Shown in pieces: positions 42,473-54,974 of a DNA stretch of 64,000 bases (the first letter of the stretch is position 1; every line of letters starts with the position of its first letter). Position numbers and translations under genes: made by a program. The notes beneath the pieces are model-generated. The model searched no databases and was not told the DNA's origin. It saw only the letters and a list, made by a program, of their open reading frames with translations. This DNA comes from Arenicola marina (Eukaryota > Annelida > Polychaeta > Arenicolidae), in assembly GCA_964019135.1 (NCBI GenBank), contig OZ025249.1:4712001-4776000 (forward strand). The letters are read 5' to 3'.

Positions 42473-43290
42473 TTATACATCGATGCACATTGTATTTGTC
42501 GACCATCGAACAACCATCTTTCGTTCCCTCAGACACCCACCGTTTCGGAACACCATAACTTTTGTTTTGCTCATGTTAATAGCCATACCCCATTTCTTGC
42601 AACATTCCTCCAAGGTCTTGAGTATCGCCTGCAGTCTACCTACGGTGTCGGCGAGGTTCGAGAGATCATTCGCGTACATCATCGCTATCAAATTTGGGAA
42701 GGTCTGATCTATGAAGATACCTTTACAATCATTCACAGTTAACATGTTGAAATACTCGTTCACATATAAGATGAAGAGCAAAGGGCTTAATAAACAACCT
42801 TGCCTGGCAGGAGCACGTAAAAAACTCGGTCAGGGTGTTGGTACACTGCACACATGATCGCAGTTTCTGGTATAGTGACATCAGAACCTTAAGCGATCTT
42901 CCATGTAGTCTATCGTATAATAACTTATACCACAAATGATTACGTGGGACTTGGTCAAAGGCTTTAGAAAAATCTACATACAGGCAGTAAAAGCGACCGC
43001 CAGATTTAGACAAATACTTATTAATGACAGCTTGCATAGTGAAAACTTGGTCTATAGTCGATCGCCCCTTCATGAAACCACCTTGATATTAAGATATTTT
43101 TCATTTTCCTCAGCCCAATCGGTTAATCTTGTACTCAGTACCTTCATAACTACCTTACTGGCAGTCGACAACAAGGAAATCCTTCTGTAGTTTTCAGGAT
43201 TATCATGGGAGCCTTTCTTAAGTACTGTACAGATAATCGCGTCAGCCCACTCCTGAGGATAGTCACCGTGAGACAAGATATAATTAAAAA
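42473..43290 (-). pseudogene. LINE reverse transcriptase region
   Basis: Conserved blocks: WADAIICTVLKKGSHDNPEN, GGFMKGRSTIDQVFTMQAVI, YVDFSKAFDQVPRNHLWYKL and LLFILYVNEYFNML. The active-site segment reads MMYANDLSNLA, with Asn where the second metal-binding region needs Asp. A frame change splits it near 42790. Confidence 0.85.
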
Positions 43291-43979
43291 TACGTGCTAG
43301 GATCGGGCTAATAAAGTCAACACTGTTCTTTAATATTTCAAATGGAAGACCATCCGGCCTTATTACTGAACAACCATATAATGGCCAACCTTACCTCGTC
43401 GAGCGTTACATCAACATTGAACCACTCTGTTGGTACACCACTATTTCACCCTATACATGACCCAACGTGATCTCTTACTTCGGTGTCAATCATTATCTGG
43501 AATTCTACGTCTAGGGTGGGACCTGCATTAAGTAAGGTCTTAAGTATGTCTCTCAGTTCCTGGGGCTAATAGACTCGGACGGTTGCGATCGACCGCCACT
43601 CAGACGCTTCATTGTCTGCCAGCATGAGCGACTGTCATTTACGCTATGCCATATTGTTTATTTCTTTCGTTGACTATTCTTTTTCCCTGCGAGTTTTGAC
43701 GAAATGGGTCTTGGCATCCCTATACACATGTAGGTCAGTGTCACCTCTAGTTTTCCGGAAGGAATTTAGCTTTCTGTGTTTCGTAAGTTTTAAATTTTCT
43801 AACTCAGCGTCCCTATATGTCGGTTTGTGACAGACACTTCGCCGTTTGCAGGTAGGGTTCATCTTCATTCCTTCGGACGCATAACTATACAATTGGTTCA
43901 GGCAGAGAATAGCCAGGTTTACATCTTGTGTATTAATTGCATTATGGAGGCTATCAACAAATGAATCATCCTCAGAATC

Positions 43980-44994
43980 AGTTAACATAAAGAAAGGCCG
44001 TCGCCTCGCCACCTGTACCGTATTCGCTCTCGGGTCTGGTGGTTCACCACTTCCTCTTGTGACTTACCCTTACACTGGACAGTAACACTTAGTGGGAAGT
44101 GGTCTGGCATGTCTTCTGTTTTAACCTGGAAGTGGCGGGACAGATCTGCGAACAGTGAAGTAGAACACAACACATAATCTACCAGGCTCTTACCATTATG
44201 TAAGGCAGGAAAATACCCCTTCCATATCATTGGGTGAGCGACCATTCAACATATGCCCACCGTGAGACTTACACAGATGCATAAGTTCCCGACCGATTGG
44301 GTTTTCTTCAGCGTCTTGTGACTTTCGTGGTGTATTAAATGCATCAGCTGGATAGCAGGTTGTCCTCACTGATAAAGTCATTCAGCAAGCCAGACCGAGG
44401 GTTAAAGTGACCTAGAAGACACCAGGGCCCGTAAGTTCGAACCGCGGGGGCAAAATATTTCGCCCCGCCCCATGCTAAAGTCCTATTCTGAGGCGAAATA
44501 GTTCGCCCCGGCCGTTCGAACTTACGGGCCCAGGCCAGGTTTGGAAATCGAGCTTCGAGCTCTACCATGACGTTCTCTAATATCAGGACCCCATCTCCCT
44601 GACCCTCTCTATACGATGTCGATCCCTCTAGAGGGCGATACCTGCACAGCACTACAATATAATCGTTGTTTGCAGCTACAAACTCTTTATGAAGTAAAGA
44701 GACAAATAACGTATTTACAATTAATATCGATAACAGACACACAGTATGACAGAGACTTTTTGACATAAACAGCAATGCCACCCGGTACTCGGCCTCGTGT
44801 GGCTTTGCGAGCCCACGCTTTGGAGTAAGTATCGTACGTACCCCTCTAGGGAAAGAGTTTAGGACCGATTCGCTAGCGCCCCAGGTCTGATACATAGCAA
44901 CTATATCATGACTATAGCATATATTCTTAAAAATAACACTGTCGGTGTCCTGCAGCCTAGATATTAATCCTTGAATGTTCCAAGAGAGCACATT
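43980..44994 (-). pseudogene. LINE endonuclease region
   Basis: Begins LNVLSWNIQGLISRLQDTDS and continues with DIVAMYQTWGAS, where active endonucleases have a glutamate (ET or QE-x-W), and LVDYVLCSTSLFADLSRHFQ. A 107-base foldback element interrupts it at 44425-44531. Confidence 0.8.
44425..44531. mobile_element. Tiny foldback element inside the LINE
   Basis: 107 bases with perfect 18-base inverted ends, GGGCCCGTAAGTTCGAAC and GTTCGAACTTACGGGCCC. The inside also folds: TATTTCGCCCCG against CGGGGCGAACTATTTCGCC. CAG stands on both sides and may be a target duplication. Confidence 0.85.
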
Positions 44995-45074
44995 CAGTTC
45001 ACTGTGAGCGTAATGGAGACGCGAGCCTTGGCCAGTGCCCTAGGGACCACACTCTGTCAGCTCGCCGTCTGCCT

Positions 45075-45684
45075 TCAGCACGTACTCCTTGCGGTCGATG
45101 ACCAGTCTATTTTGAGGAACACTTCCTGAGCTGGGAGATCCCGACGCTTCTGGGTCATCACCGGCCCACGCTTCTTCCTGGCCTCATGCACTGTCTGGCA
45201 GTAGTCCTCAGAGACTGAGATGCCCCGGGAGCCTTTCAGGTTCGTTCTCGCAGCACGGAACACCTTCTCTTTGTCTTTCCAGTTGTCAAACTTCACAATA
45301 AGAGGCCGCGGGCGCTGCTGGGGTTGTGACCCCCCTCCTCTGGCCCGTCTGCCAAGTTGGAAGTCACCCGGAGCTTGCTCTCGGCCACGTCCTTCACTTT
45401 GGCCTCACAGTCGTCCCAGTTATCATCCTCGCCCTCTTCGATGTCGTAAAAAATCAGGTTATTTCTGCGACTTTGATTTTCCATGGAATCCAGTTGCAGC
45501 TTCAGAATTTTATTTTCTTCTTCGACCCTGAGTCTACGGTCTTCCAGTTCCATCAACCTATCTTCGATGCTCTTGGAGCGTGTTTCTATAGGGTCGAAGT
45601 CGATAGTGGGTTGGTTTGATGCCTGGGACTTCTTCGGGGGGCCAGGGTTGGCCTCCACATCCCCTGCGGCCAGCAAGATGTCAT
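45075..45684 (-). pseudogene. LINE N-terminal region: 2A peptide and ORF1-like domain
   Basis: Reads ILLAAGDVEANPGPP, matching the D-x-E-x-N-P-G-P ribosome-skipping motif. Then SIEDRLMELEDRRLRVEEEN predicts a coiled coil, followed by RRNNLIFYDIEEGE and, in a shifted frame, VKFDNWKDKEKVFRAAR and GISVSEDYCQTVHEARKK, which resemble the RRM and C-terminal domain of L1-type ORF1 proteins. A frame change near 45295 separates the halves. Confidence 0.8.
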
Positions 45685-45689
45685 TATCA

Positions 45690-46155
45690 GATATTTTGTT
45701 GTCCGTACACGCCTTTATCCGATATTTTGTTGTCCGTACACGCCTTTGTCAGATATTATGTTGTCCGTATACGCCCTTATCAGATATTATGCTGTTCGTA
45801 TACGCCTTTATCGGAAATTAGGTTGTCCGTACACGCCTTTATCAGATATTATGCTGTTCGTATACGCCTTTATCGGAAATTAGGTTGTCCGTATACGCCT
45901 TTACCAGATATTATGCTGTCCGTATACGCCTTTATCAGATATTATGCTGTCCGTATACGCCTTTATCAGATATTATGCTGTCCGTATACGCCTTTATCAG
46001 ATATTATGCTGTCCGTATACGCCTTTATCAGATATTATGCTGTCCGTATACGCCTTTACCAGATATTATGCTGTCCGTATACGCCTTTACCAGATATTAT
46101 GCTGTCCGTATACGCCTTTACCAGATATTATGTTTTCCGTATACGCCTTTTTGTC
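45690..46155 (-). repeat. 31-bp tandem array directly upstream of the LINE
   Basis: About 15 copies of GGATAAAGGCGTATACGGAC AGCATAATATCT in LINE direction. The last copies run to within a few bases of the 2A start, like promoter monomers. The plus-strand open frames over it are artefacts. Confidence 0.9.
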
Positions 46156-46344
46156 AAGCTAAGTATATTGGCGGTGACAGCGGCCGGTGTCATGTGACTC
46201 CACGATACAAAGAAATGCACATATAAAGATATTGGATTAACGCGGCAAGATATATGGTCAGAAGATATATGGTCACAAGATATATGGTCACAAGGTAGAC
46301 AAATGGCGCAAACAAAAAGCAGGGCGAGCGGTTCAGCGTATGCT

Positions 46345-46842
46345 GCGATCCGCAGAGCTGCGACCCCGGGAGCTACGACCCCTAGAGCTACGACCCCCAG
46401 AGCTGCGACCCCGGGAGCTACGACCCCCAGAGCTGCGACCCCTAGAGGTACGACCCCTAGAACTGCCGCCCCAGGAGCTACGACCCCCAGAGCTGCGACC
46501 CCGGGAGCTACGACCCCCAGAGCTGCGACCCCTAGAGCTACGACCCCCAGAGCTGCGACCCCTAGAGCTACGACCCCCAGAGCTGCGACCCCGGGAGCTA
46601 CGACCCCTAGAACTGCCGCCCCAGGAGCTACGACCTCCAGAGCTGCGACCCCCAGAGCTGCGACCCCGGGAGCTACGACCCCCAGAGCTACGACCCCCAG
46701 AGCTGCGACCCCCAGAGCTGCGACCCCGGGACCTACGACCCCCAGAGCTGCGACCCTGGGAGCTACGACCCCTAGAGTTACGACCCCTAGAGCAACGACC
46801 CCAAGAGCTACGACCCCCAAAGCTGCGACCCCCAGAGTTGGT
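46345..46842. repeat. 15-bp minisatellite
   Basis: About 33 copies of AGAGCTACGACCCCC or AGAGCTGCGACCCCG, broken by the SINE at 46843 and resuming for two units at 47098-47122. Open in several frames only because 15 is a multiple of three. Confidence 0.95.
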
Positions 46843-47097
46843 TGGTTGGTTGGTTATTTAGGACGCTTTAACCACTTTTGGTCATGTCGCGTCAATGGGA
46901 GAAGGAAAGGAGAGTGGAGCCATGTCCCCGGGGTACTCCGCTGCTCTTTACGAAGAAAGACATGGGATCTTTATCTTGCGACCACACAGACATGGCCACA
47001 GTAGGGCTCGAACCATCGATCCACGCGCCGTTAGGCTCTCAGGTGACCAGAGCACTCAATGCGAGCGTTCTAGCCAACTGAGCTACCGGGCCGGCCC
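46843..47097 (-). mobile_element. tRNA-derived SINE, copy 2, inside a minisatellite
   Basis: Reverse orientation; the best preserved head reads GGCCCGGTAGCTCAGTTGGC with box B GGTTCGAGCCC. It interrupts the 15-bp array: the repeat text CTGCGACCCCCAGAG is found on both sides. The 3' tail is a CCAA repeat. Confidence 0.88.
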
Positions 47098-47454
47098 CCT
47101 GCGACCCCCAGAGCTGCGACACTCGAAATAATGTCTTTGCTGCAAGTCATCAACAAAACCATACTGTGAAGCCGAGTGGCCACTGCCGAGACGCCCCAAT
47201 CACCACAAGTGGGCTCTCAGGATCGTCACTGATACCTTACTGGGTACTTGGTCATAACCTAAACTGTCATCTTGGACCGTCCCAAAAAGTAAGAAGTGAG
47301 TGCGGACGTCATCATGCCTGATAAGCCTAAAAGCGGGATCTGTTTCATATGTATCAAAGAAGAAAAACTAAAGAATGTATGAGCGGTTGGCTCAAGTGGC
47401 GGAAAGTTATGTGCTACGTAGAAGATGTATCATGTGCTTGTAGTTGGGTGGTCT

Positions 47455-50400
47455 GGGTATAATAAACATTGCCTCACCTGAGTAAAGTGTACCTTGCCTC
47501 ACCTAACCCGGGTATAATGCACCCTTGCCTCACCTGACCCTGGTATAATGCACCCTTGCCTCACCTGACCCGGGTATAATGCACCCTTGCCTCACCTGAC
47601 CCGGGTATAATGCACCCTTGCCTCACCTGACCCGGGTATAATGCACCCTTGCCTCACCTGACTCTGGTATAATACACCCTTGCCTCACCTAACCCGGGTA
47701 TAATGCACCCTTGCCTCACCTAACCCGGGTATAATACAACCTTGACTCAACTAACCCGGGTATAGAGCGTCCTTGCCTCACCTAACCCTGGTATAATGCA
47801 CCCTTGCCTCACCTAACCCGGGTATGAAGCACCCTTGCCTCACCTAACCCGGGTATAACGCACCCTTGCCTCACCTGACCCGGGTATAACGCACCCTTGC
47901 CTCACCTGACCCGGGTATAATGCACCCTTGCCTCACCTGACCCGGGTATAACGCACCCTTGCCTCACCTGACCCTGGTATAATGCACCCTTTCCTCACCT
48001 AACCCAGGTATAATGCACCCTTGCCTCACCTGACCCGGGTATAATGCACCCTTGCCTCACCTGACCCGGGTATAATGCACCCTTGCCTCACCTGACCCGG
48101 GTATGAAGCACCCTTGCCTCACCTAACCCGGGTATAACGCACCCTTGCCTCACCTGACCCGGGTATAATGCACCCTTGCCTCACCTAACCCGGGTATAAT
48201 GCACCCTTGCCTCACCTAACCCGGGTATAATGCACCCTTGCCTCACCTGACCCGGGTATAATGCACCCTTGCCTCACCTGACCCGGGTATAACGCACCCT
48301 TGCCTCACCTAGCCCGGGTATAATGCACCCTTGCCTCACCTGACCCGGGTACAATGCACCCTTGCCTCACCTAAACCTGGTATAACGCACCCTTGCCTCA
48401 CCTGACCCGGGTATAATGCACCCTTGCCTCACCTAACCCGGGTATAATGCACCCTTGCCTCACCTGACCCGGGTATAATGCACCCTTGCCTTACCTGACC
48501 CGGGTATAATGCACCCTTGCCTCACCTAACCCGGGTATAATGCACCCTTGCCTCACCTGACCCGGGTATAATGCACCCTTGCCTCACCTGACCCGGGTAT
48601 AATGCACCCTTGCCTCACCTAACCCGGGTATAATGCACCCTTGCCTCACCTGACCCGGGTATAATGCACCCTTGCCTCACCTGACCCGGGTATAATGCAC
48701 CCTTGCCTCACCTAACCCGGGTATAATGCACCCTTGCCTCACCTGACCCGGGTATAATGCACCCTTGCCTCACCTGGCCCGGGTATAATGCACCCTTGCC
48801 TCACCTGACCCGGGTATAATGCACCCTTGCCTCACCTAACCCGGGTATAATGCACCCTTGCCTCACCTGACCCTGGTATAATGGACCCTTGCCTCACCTG
48901 ACCCGGGTATAATGCATCCTTGCCTCACCTAAACAGGGTATAACGCACCCTTGCCTCAGCTAACCCGGGTATGATGCACCCTTGCCTCACCTGACCCGGG
49001 TATAATGCACCCTTGCCTCACCTAACCCGGGTAAAATGCACCCTTGCCTCACCTGACCCGGGTATAATGCACCCTTGCCTCACCAAACCCGGGTATAATG
49101 CACCCTTGCCTCACCTAACCCGGGTATAACGCACCTTGCCTCACCTAACCCGGGTATAATGCACCCTTGCCTCACCTGACCCGGGTATAACGCACCCTTG
49201 CCTCACCTGACCAGGATATAATGCACCCTTGCCTCACCTGACCCGGGTATAATGCATCCTTGCCTCACCTGACCAGGGTATAATGCACCCTTGCCTCACC
49301 TGACCTGGGTATAATGCACCCTTGCCTCACCTAACCCGGGTATAATACACCCTTGATTCACCTGACCCTGGTATAATGCACCCTTGCCTCACCTAACCCG
49401 GGTATAATGCACCCTTGCCTCACCTAACCCGGGTATAATACACCCTTGATTCACCTGACCCTGGTATAATGCACCCTTGCCTCACCTGACCCGGGTATAA
49501 TCCACCCTTGCCTCACCTGACCTGGGTATAATGCACCCTTGCCTCACCTGACCAGGGTTTAATACACCCTTGATTCACCTGACCCTGGTATAATGCACCC
49601 TTGCCTCACCTAACCCGGGTATAATGCACCCTTGCCTCACCTGACCCGGGTATAATACACCCTTGCCTTACCTAACCCGGGTATAATGCCCCTTGCCTCA
49701 CCTGACCCGGGTATAATGCACCCTTGCTTCACCTGACCCGGGTATAATACACCCTTGCCTCACCTGACCCGGGTATAATGCACCCTTGTCTCACCTGACC
49801 CGGGTATAATGCACCCTTGTCTCACCTGACCCGGGTATAACGCACCCTTGTCTCACCTGACCCGGTTATAATGCACCCTTGCCTCACCTAACCCTGGTAT
49901 AATGCACCCTTGCCTCACCTGACCCGGGTATAATGCACCCTTGCCTCACCTAACCCGGGTATAATGCACCCTTGCCTCACCTGACCCTGGTATAATGCAC
50001 CCTTGCCTCACCTAACCCGGGTATAATGCACCCTTGCCTCATCTGACCCTGGTATAATGCACCCTTGCCTCACCTAACCCGGGTATAGTGCACCCTTGCC
50101 TCATCTGACCCGGGTATAATGCACCCTTGCCTCACCTGACCCGGGTATAATGTACCCTTGCCTCACCTGACCCGGGTATAATGCACCCTTGCCTCACCTG
50201 ACCCGGGTATAATGCACCCTTGCCTCACCTAACCCGGGTATAATGCACCCTTGCCTCACCTGACCCGGGTATAATGCACCCTTGCCTCATCTGACCCGAG
50301 TAAAATGCACCCTTGCCTCACCAAACCCGGGTATAATGCACCCTTGCCTCACCTGACCTGGGTATAATGCACCCTTGCCTCACCTGACCCGGGTATAATG

Positions 50401-50797
50401 CACCCTTGCCTCATCTGACCCGGGTAAAATGCACCCTTGCCTCACCTGACCTGGGTATAATGCACCCTTGCCTCACCTGACCCTGGTATAATGCACCCTT
50501 GCCTCACCTAACCCGGGTATAATGCACCCTTGCCTCATCTGACCCTGGTATAATGCACCCTTGCCTCACCTAACCCGGGTATAATGCACCCTTGCGTCAC
50601 CTGACCCGGGTATAATGCACCCTTGCCTCATCTGACCCGAGTAAAATGCACCCTTGTCTCACCTAACCCGGGTATAATGCACCCTTGCCTCACCTGACCC
50701 GGGTATAATGCACCCTTGCCTCACCTAACCCGGGTATAATGCACCCTTGCCTCACCTGACCCGGGTATAATGCACCCTGCCTCACCTGACCCGGGCA
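47455..50797. repeat. 31-bp minisatellite, about 107 copies
   Basis: Unit TATAATGCACCCTTGCCTCA CCTGACCCGGG with few variants, 3.3 kb long. On the minus strand every unit contains GGGTCAG|GTGAGG, a near-consensus 5' splice site. TATAAT here is not a bacterial promoter. Confidence 0.97.
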
Positions 50798-50895
50798 GCA
50801 ATGGGCTGGAATATTTTCTATTACATCTTTGTTCGCCGCACGATTGACGTCGCCATCATATCGGTGGAGAAAATGTGGCATTTGCCAACAACCTA
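50793..50895 (-). other. Possible exon ending at the edge of the 31-bp array
   Basis: Minus-strand open stretch CWQMPHFLHRYDGDVNRAAN then KDVIENIPAHCCPGQ, ending GGTCAG|GTGAGG at the array border, with a weak acceptor (GAATGTAG) before it. I do not recognise the peptide. It could be an untranslated or coding exon of a neighbouring transcript, or chance. Confidence 0.2.
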
Positions 50896-52257
50896 CATTC
50901 TCCAACAGAGTCCCCCTATACCGTATTAGGGCAGTATCAGTATGGAAAGGGTTAATTCATTCGTTAACCATTACAGCAATTATGACCCGCATATATTTTC
51001 CCCAAAAAAAACTTCAGATATCACGAGAGTAGCTTCCCCCTCAACGGTCATGAGCGGCCCTCGCCCAGGCCACATGACAGTTCCTTATCGTGACTAGAGA
51101 TTACCACGGTGTGGTACATAAATGAGGTACTGTGAAAACAAAGAAGTTTGAATCCAGGGACTGTTAATGATGTTGCCAAGCGTCAAGTGCAACGATGGAA
51201 ATGACGGTTGCGAGGATGACGTGCGTGTGTGTTTGAGTGGACACAGCGTCAGTAATAGCTGGGATATATGATGAATGATCTAGTTATAAAACGAAAGCTC
51301 CTCAAACAGTTATCAATAGTTTACACCGAAGGCAAATCTTTATACCATCCATGTGCAATGCCAGCGACGTATTGTCTCCGGTAGAAACGTGTTAGTCTGT
51401 TTCACCACACATGTATGTATTGGTCAATGGAACAATAAATATACTAATGTTGGAACCAAGAATAAGCTGTCTACAACGGGAGAAGTTAACTCTCTGATCT
51501 GGATCGTTTCATGACTGGACGAAACTGCTTAAATCTGGAAAAAAAATTGACAAAGGGACAAAACGGCTGGAAATTGGAATAAATAACCTAAAAAGAACTA
51601 TTTAAACTGGCCAAGTACATTAACCGAGAGAAAACTAATGATATATGTATTTCGATTGTGACCTCGAGTGATTTAATTTGGTATGCTTGGAGCCTATAAC
51701 GCGTGACCTCGAGTGAATACGGGGGTTCACAGTGCTTGATGTACTTGTTCTAAACATTTATTGAACGAAAGTTTGCAACTACATTACGATATAAAATAAG
51801 GACGGAATGAGAACAGCTATTCTTAACATTACCATACTACTTAACAATTGGTTCAAACGTCTTTATGTATCGTTTGTAATGGTATTACAGTATGCAGTAT
51901 ATATAATTGTATGTCCCGTTACGTTAACAAAGTATTATCGGAAACCAATCATCGAAGATGAGTACTCCTACAAAAATTCTGTGGGGCATGTAAAATTCGG
52001 ATAAAGGAACTTTCTATTAAATACGGTATTAGCTATAAACAAGGTATTAGTAAAAAAAAATTGGCTGGTCAAAAAGAAGTGTTCAGTGTCCACACACAAC
52101 ATGACGCCAGCCGATCAAGTTGCATTTTGAGCTCGCAATTTAGAATTCTATCAACCTAACATTGTAAGCGCTACGATTTTCTTTTAAAACTTTTTTTTCT
52201 GACAAAAAGGCCTTTTTTGGGTGGGTAAACAGCAGCTGTGCTCAGACACTTTGCTCA

Positions 52258-52361
52258 AGAAAGGAATATTTTAGCGCATGTGTATTATATAAAATGGTTA
52301 ATGGGCTGGCCCCACAATATGTTAGATCGCTAGTTCCTCCGCCAGTCTGGTGTATCGCACA
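52258..52361 (+). pseudogene. LINE 3'-end remnant
   Basis: Plus-strand LYKMVNGLAPQYVRSLVPPP, a motif common near the C-terminus of CR1/L2-like ORF2. Only about 30 codons are recognisable. Confidence 0.6.
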
Positions 52362-53339
52362 CAAAAGTGTTTTTCGTAGACAAAATAAACTTTCGTAAAG
52401 ACAGAAGTTGCTTTTGTAGACAAAATGCACTTTTGCACAGACAGAAGCCTCTTTGGTCTACGAAGTGAGAGCGGTAACACTTGGCGCCCATACTGCTACA
52501 CGCGTCTTATTTACTTTCCACTGAAGAAAATTCCTCAGTGTTTTTATCCCTTTTACGGTATATTGCAGACTCGAAACGATTTAAGTAAATAACAGACTTA
52601 TATTTCACCAATAAGAGGTTTAAGTATGGGTTGTTTATATTATATTGTCGTCATACTGTGATGAACAATTCATGCCCTGTGTTCTTGGCCTGTGCTTTAG
52701 TCGTTATGCAACATTTGTTTGTAGAACCCTTTGTTGACCTTTTTCACTTGTGCCCTACGATGTAGTTATCAATTTGAATTTTTGATCCGTTTAGTTTACA
52801 ACTGTTTGTATCGTATCCGAGGTGATCATTCACATGTGTATTCGCTGTTGAAAACCTCGCAAAATATATAAAATTTCTACAAAAAAAAACAGCACCTGAG
52901 TGCCCGCCAAACTGAACATATGTCAGCCAAAATTGAAACAGCGCGCCTATCCGGCGGGCTGGCGGGTCTCTGGCTAATACACTGGCTATAGGCTATGGTG
53001 TAGGGTAACTTACAATAAACAAACTTCCGTTAGTAAATTAAAAGTCCATATGCAACGAGCTAATGATGCCCACCCGTTCCCGGGCTGTGGGGGGGGGGGG
53101 TGGGTGGGGGGGGCATAATACGGCATATTTCATTAGGTTAGAGAACACAAGACAGACTTGTTCAATGCATAGAAATAGTGCCCGTGACAATGCCGATAAG
53201 TCGAAACAAATTTATGAACAACTCCATGAGAGCCAAATGCCGATGATAAATATTATTACACAATAAGTACAAGTGCATATTAATAATGTTGAACTGGTAC
53301 AACATGTCACAGAATATGCGACAAATAACACAACGGACC

Positions 53340-53385
53340 GTAGACTTCTCTTCCTAGATTTTCAGAAAGCATTTTTATTTTGAGG
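53340..53385 (+). pseudogene. LINE reverse transcriptase scrap
   Basis: RRLLFLDFQKAFLF resembles the D-F-x-K-A-F-D block, but only some 14 codons remain and the aspartate after KAF is lost. Confidence 0.35.
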
Positions 53386-53896
53386 ACTTAGAAATTAAAA
53401 TTCATCGTTTTGAAACAGGGTAGAGAGCCTTTTCAAATAAGCCTCATAAATGTTGTCTTACCTGCTTATCTTAAAATAGCAGGTCAATTTGATGGTGCCT
53501 GACTTGATAATTGTCTAAAGTACGAGCATTGCCTATTCCTTTTGTATTAATATACAAAGTGTCTTGTTTCATTATCACATTTTATTATGGTACGTCTAGG
53601 CATCTAGGTGACGGATAGTCTTTTGGAATCCACATTGTATGTGTATATGTATATACACATATATGTAAGTGTATGTAAGTTATTTATATCATATTCGGTA
53701 CGAGTGTAACTTATATGCAGATGTATCTTTTGGATAGTTATCAATATTGTTCATAACTGATAATGTCAGGCAGAACCCTCTGTATGGTACTGGCTACTAT
53801 ATATTAACTAGAATTTCATAATATACCTTCGAAAGGCATATTGATCAAATAGATTGATAGTAATTTATAACTCTTGCATTCAAGGAATAGGGGTTC

Positions 53897-54155
53897 GCAG
53901 GGCCCGACAGTTCAGTGGGTTAGAGCGCTCGCATTAAGCGCTCGGGTCACCTGAGAGTCTAGCGACATGTGGATCGGTAATCGCGCTCCGCTGTGGTCAT
54001 GTCTGCGTGGTCTCATGAAAATAATTCCATGTCCTCCTTCGCAAAGAGTAGGGAGTTACCCCGGGGACATGACTCCGTTATGCCCTTCCTTCTCCCGTTG
54101 ACGCGATCAGACCAAAATGGGTTAAAGTGTTCTGAATATACAACCAATAACCAAT
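53897..54155 (+). mobile_element. tRNA-derived SINE, copy 3
   Basis: Head GGGCCCGACAGTTCAGTGGG, body with GCAAAGAGTAGGGAGTTACC and CCCCGGGGACATGACTCC, tail AACCAATAACCAATC. More diverged at box B (GGTAATCGCGCTCC) than the copy at 46843. Confidence 0.85.
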
Positions 54156-54974
54156 CAAGGATAAGCGATACAACTGACGTTCTTTGTGATAATGACATAT
54201 ACCCATCTTTCGCTAATTCGTTATATATTGTTTGACAAGCAAGTTCGCCTGTATAACTATACCACTTCATGCCTATTATAGAAGAGTACAATCTGCTTGC
54301 AATATTTCGTCAAGCCCCCCTTTTTCACCGCCAACACGCGCTCGGTCGGGGCTTTTTGTCACCAAAATCCGCTCGATCGGGGCGTTTTACCGCCAAAATC
54401 CGCTCGGAAGGGGTATTTCCTCGCGGTAACCCGCTCTACGAACGCACATTTTCAGAGCCCCCCCCCGCCCCCGGTCGCAAGTTTTCAAATATCCACGCTA
54501 TAGAGGTATTTTCATCACAAATGTCCGCTCTCCCAAGCATCCAGGGGCACCCGCGGACTCCCCCCCCCCCCCAGGTTTATATCATAGTGCCCTCCCCGGG
54601 CTTATACATAGCGTCAATATTTGGTGGTTCCTTACCTCATAACAACGTTCAAGGTCCAGCGGTTTACTCGGCGCGCCACAACACCACAACACAATAGTTA
54701 GGATGACCCTGATACATTACGTTAAAAGGCCGATTCAAGGGTTATCTCTGGCTCAACGGCCAAGCCGACACTCGGTATTCACTGGCCTAGCGTCGTGAGC
54801 TCATCGAGGAGAGTTACTACCACGTGCCATCATCAAGTGGAGGAGTGGGGGGGGGGGGCTGGGGCGACACCGTACTTCACATGTCAAGTAGTACAAAGAT
54901 TGAAGTTGAGATAAAGAAACACGGCTTCTCCTTAGCCTTAACTTGCAGTCAGGTACCTGAGCCTGAGCCTGCGC

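Larger units (their letters stand above)
41640..45684 (-). mobile_element. Decayed LINE (non-LTR retrotransposon) with 2A-like start
   Basis: Minus-strand element in this order: a 2A-type peptide (45640-45684); an ORF1-like coiled coil and RNA-binding region (to about 45075); an AP-type endonuclease beginning VLSWNIQGLI (about 44994-43980); reverse transcriptase blocks NYRRISLLST, YVDFSKAFDQVPRNHL and LFILYVNE (about 43290-42473); then VLPILLYGAEIWG and a weak C-terminal part (to about 41710). Two AATAAA signals occur near 41657-41675. Frames are broken at several points, and the catalytic YADD box reads YAND, so it cannot be active. Confidence 0.88.
50900..53896. other. No gene; AT-rich DNA with LINE scraps
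   Basis: Besides the two LINE scraps, a G-run at 53089-53113 and a (GTATAT)-like stretch near 53640, nothing gene-like was found. Open frames are short and of skewed composition. Confidence 0.5.

Noticed and set aside
46303-47004. Plus- and minus-strand frames over the 15-base array (for example Ala/Thr/Pro or Arg/Pro/Leu repeats)
   Set aside because: Repeat artefacts; the frame runs straight into a SINE.
47455-50797. CRISPR array, or a row of bacterial promoters (TATAAT)
   Set aside because: Units are directly adjacent with no unique spacers, and the surroundings are a split animal gene, SINEs and LINEs.
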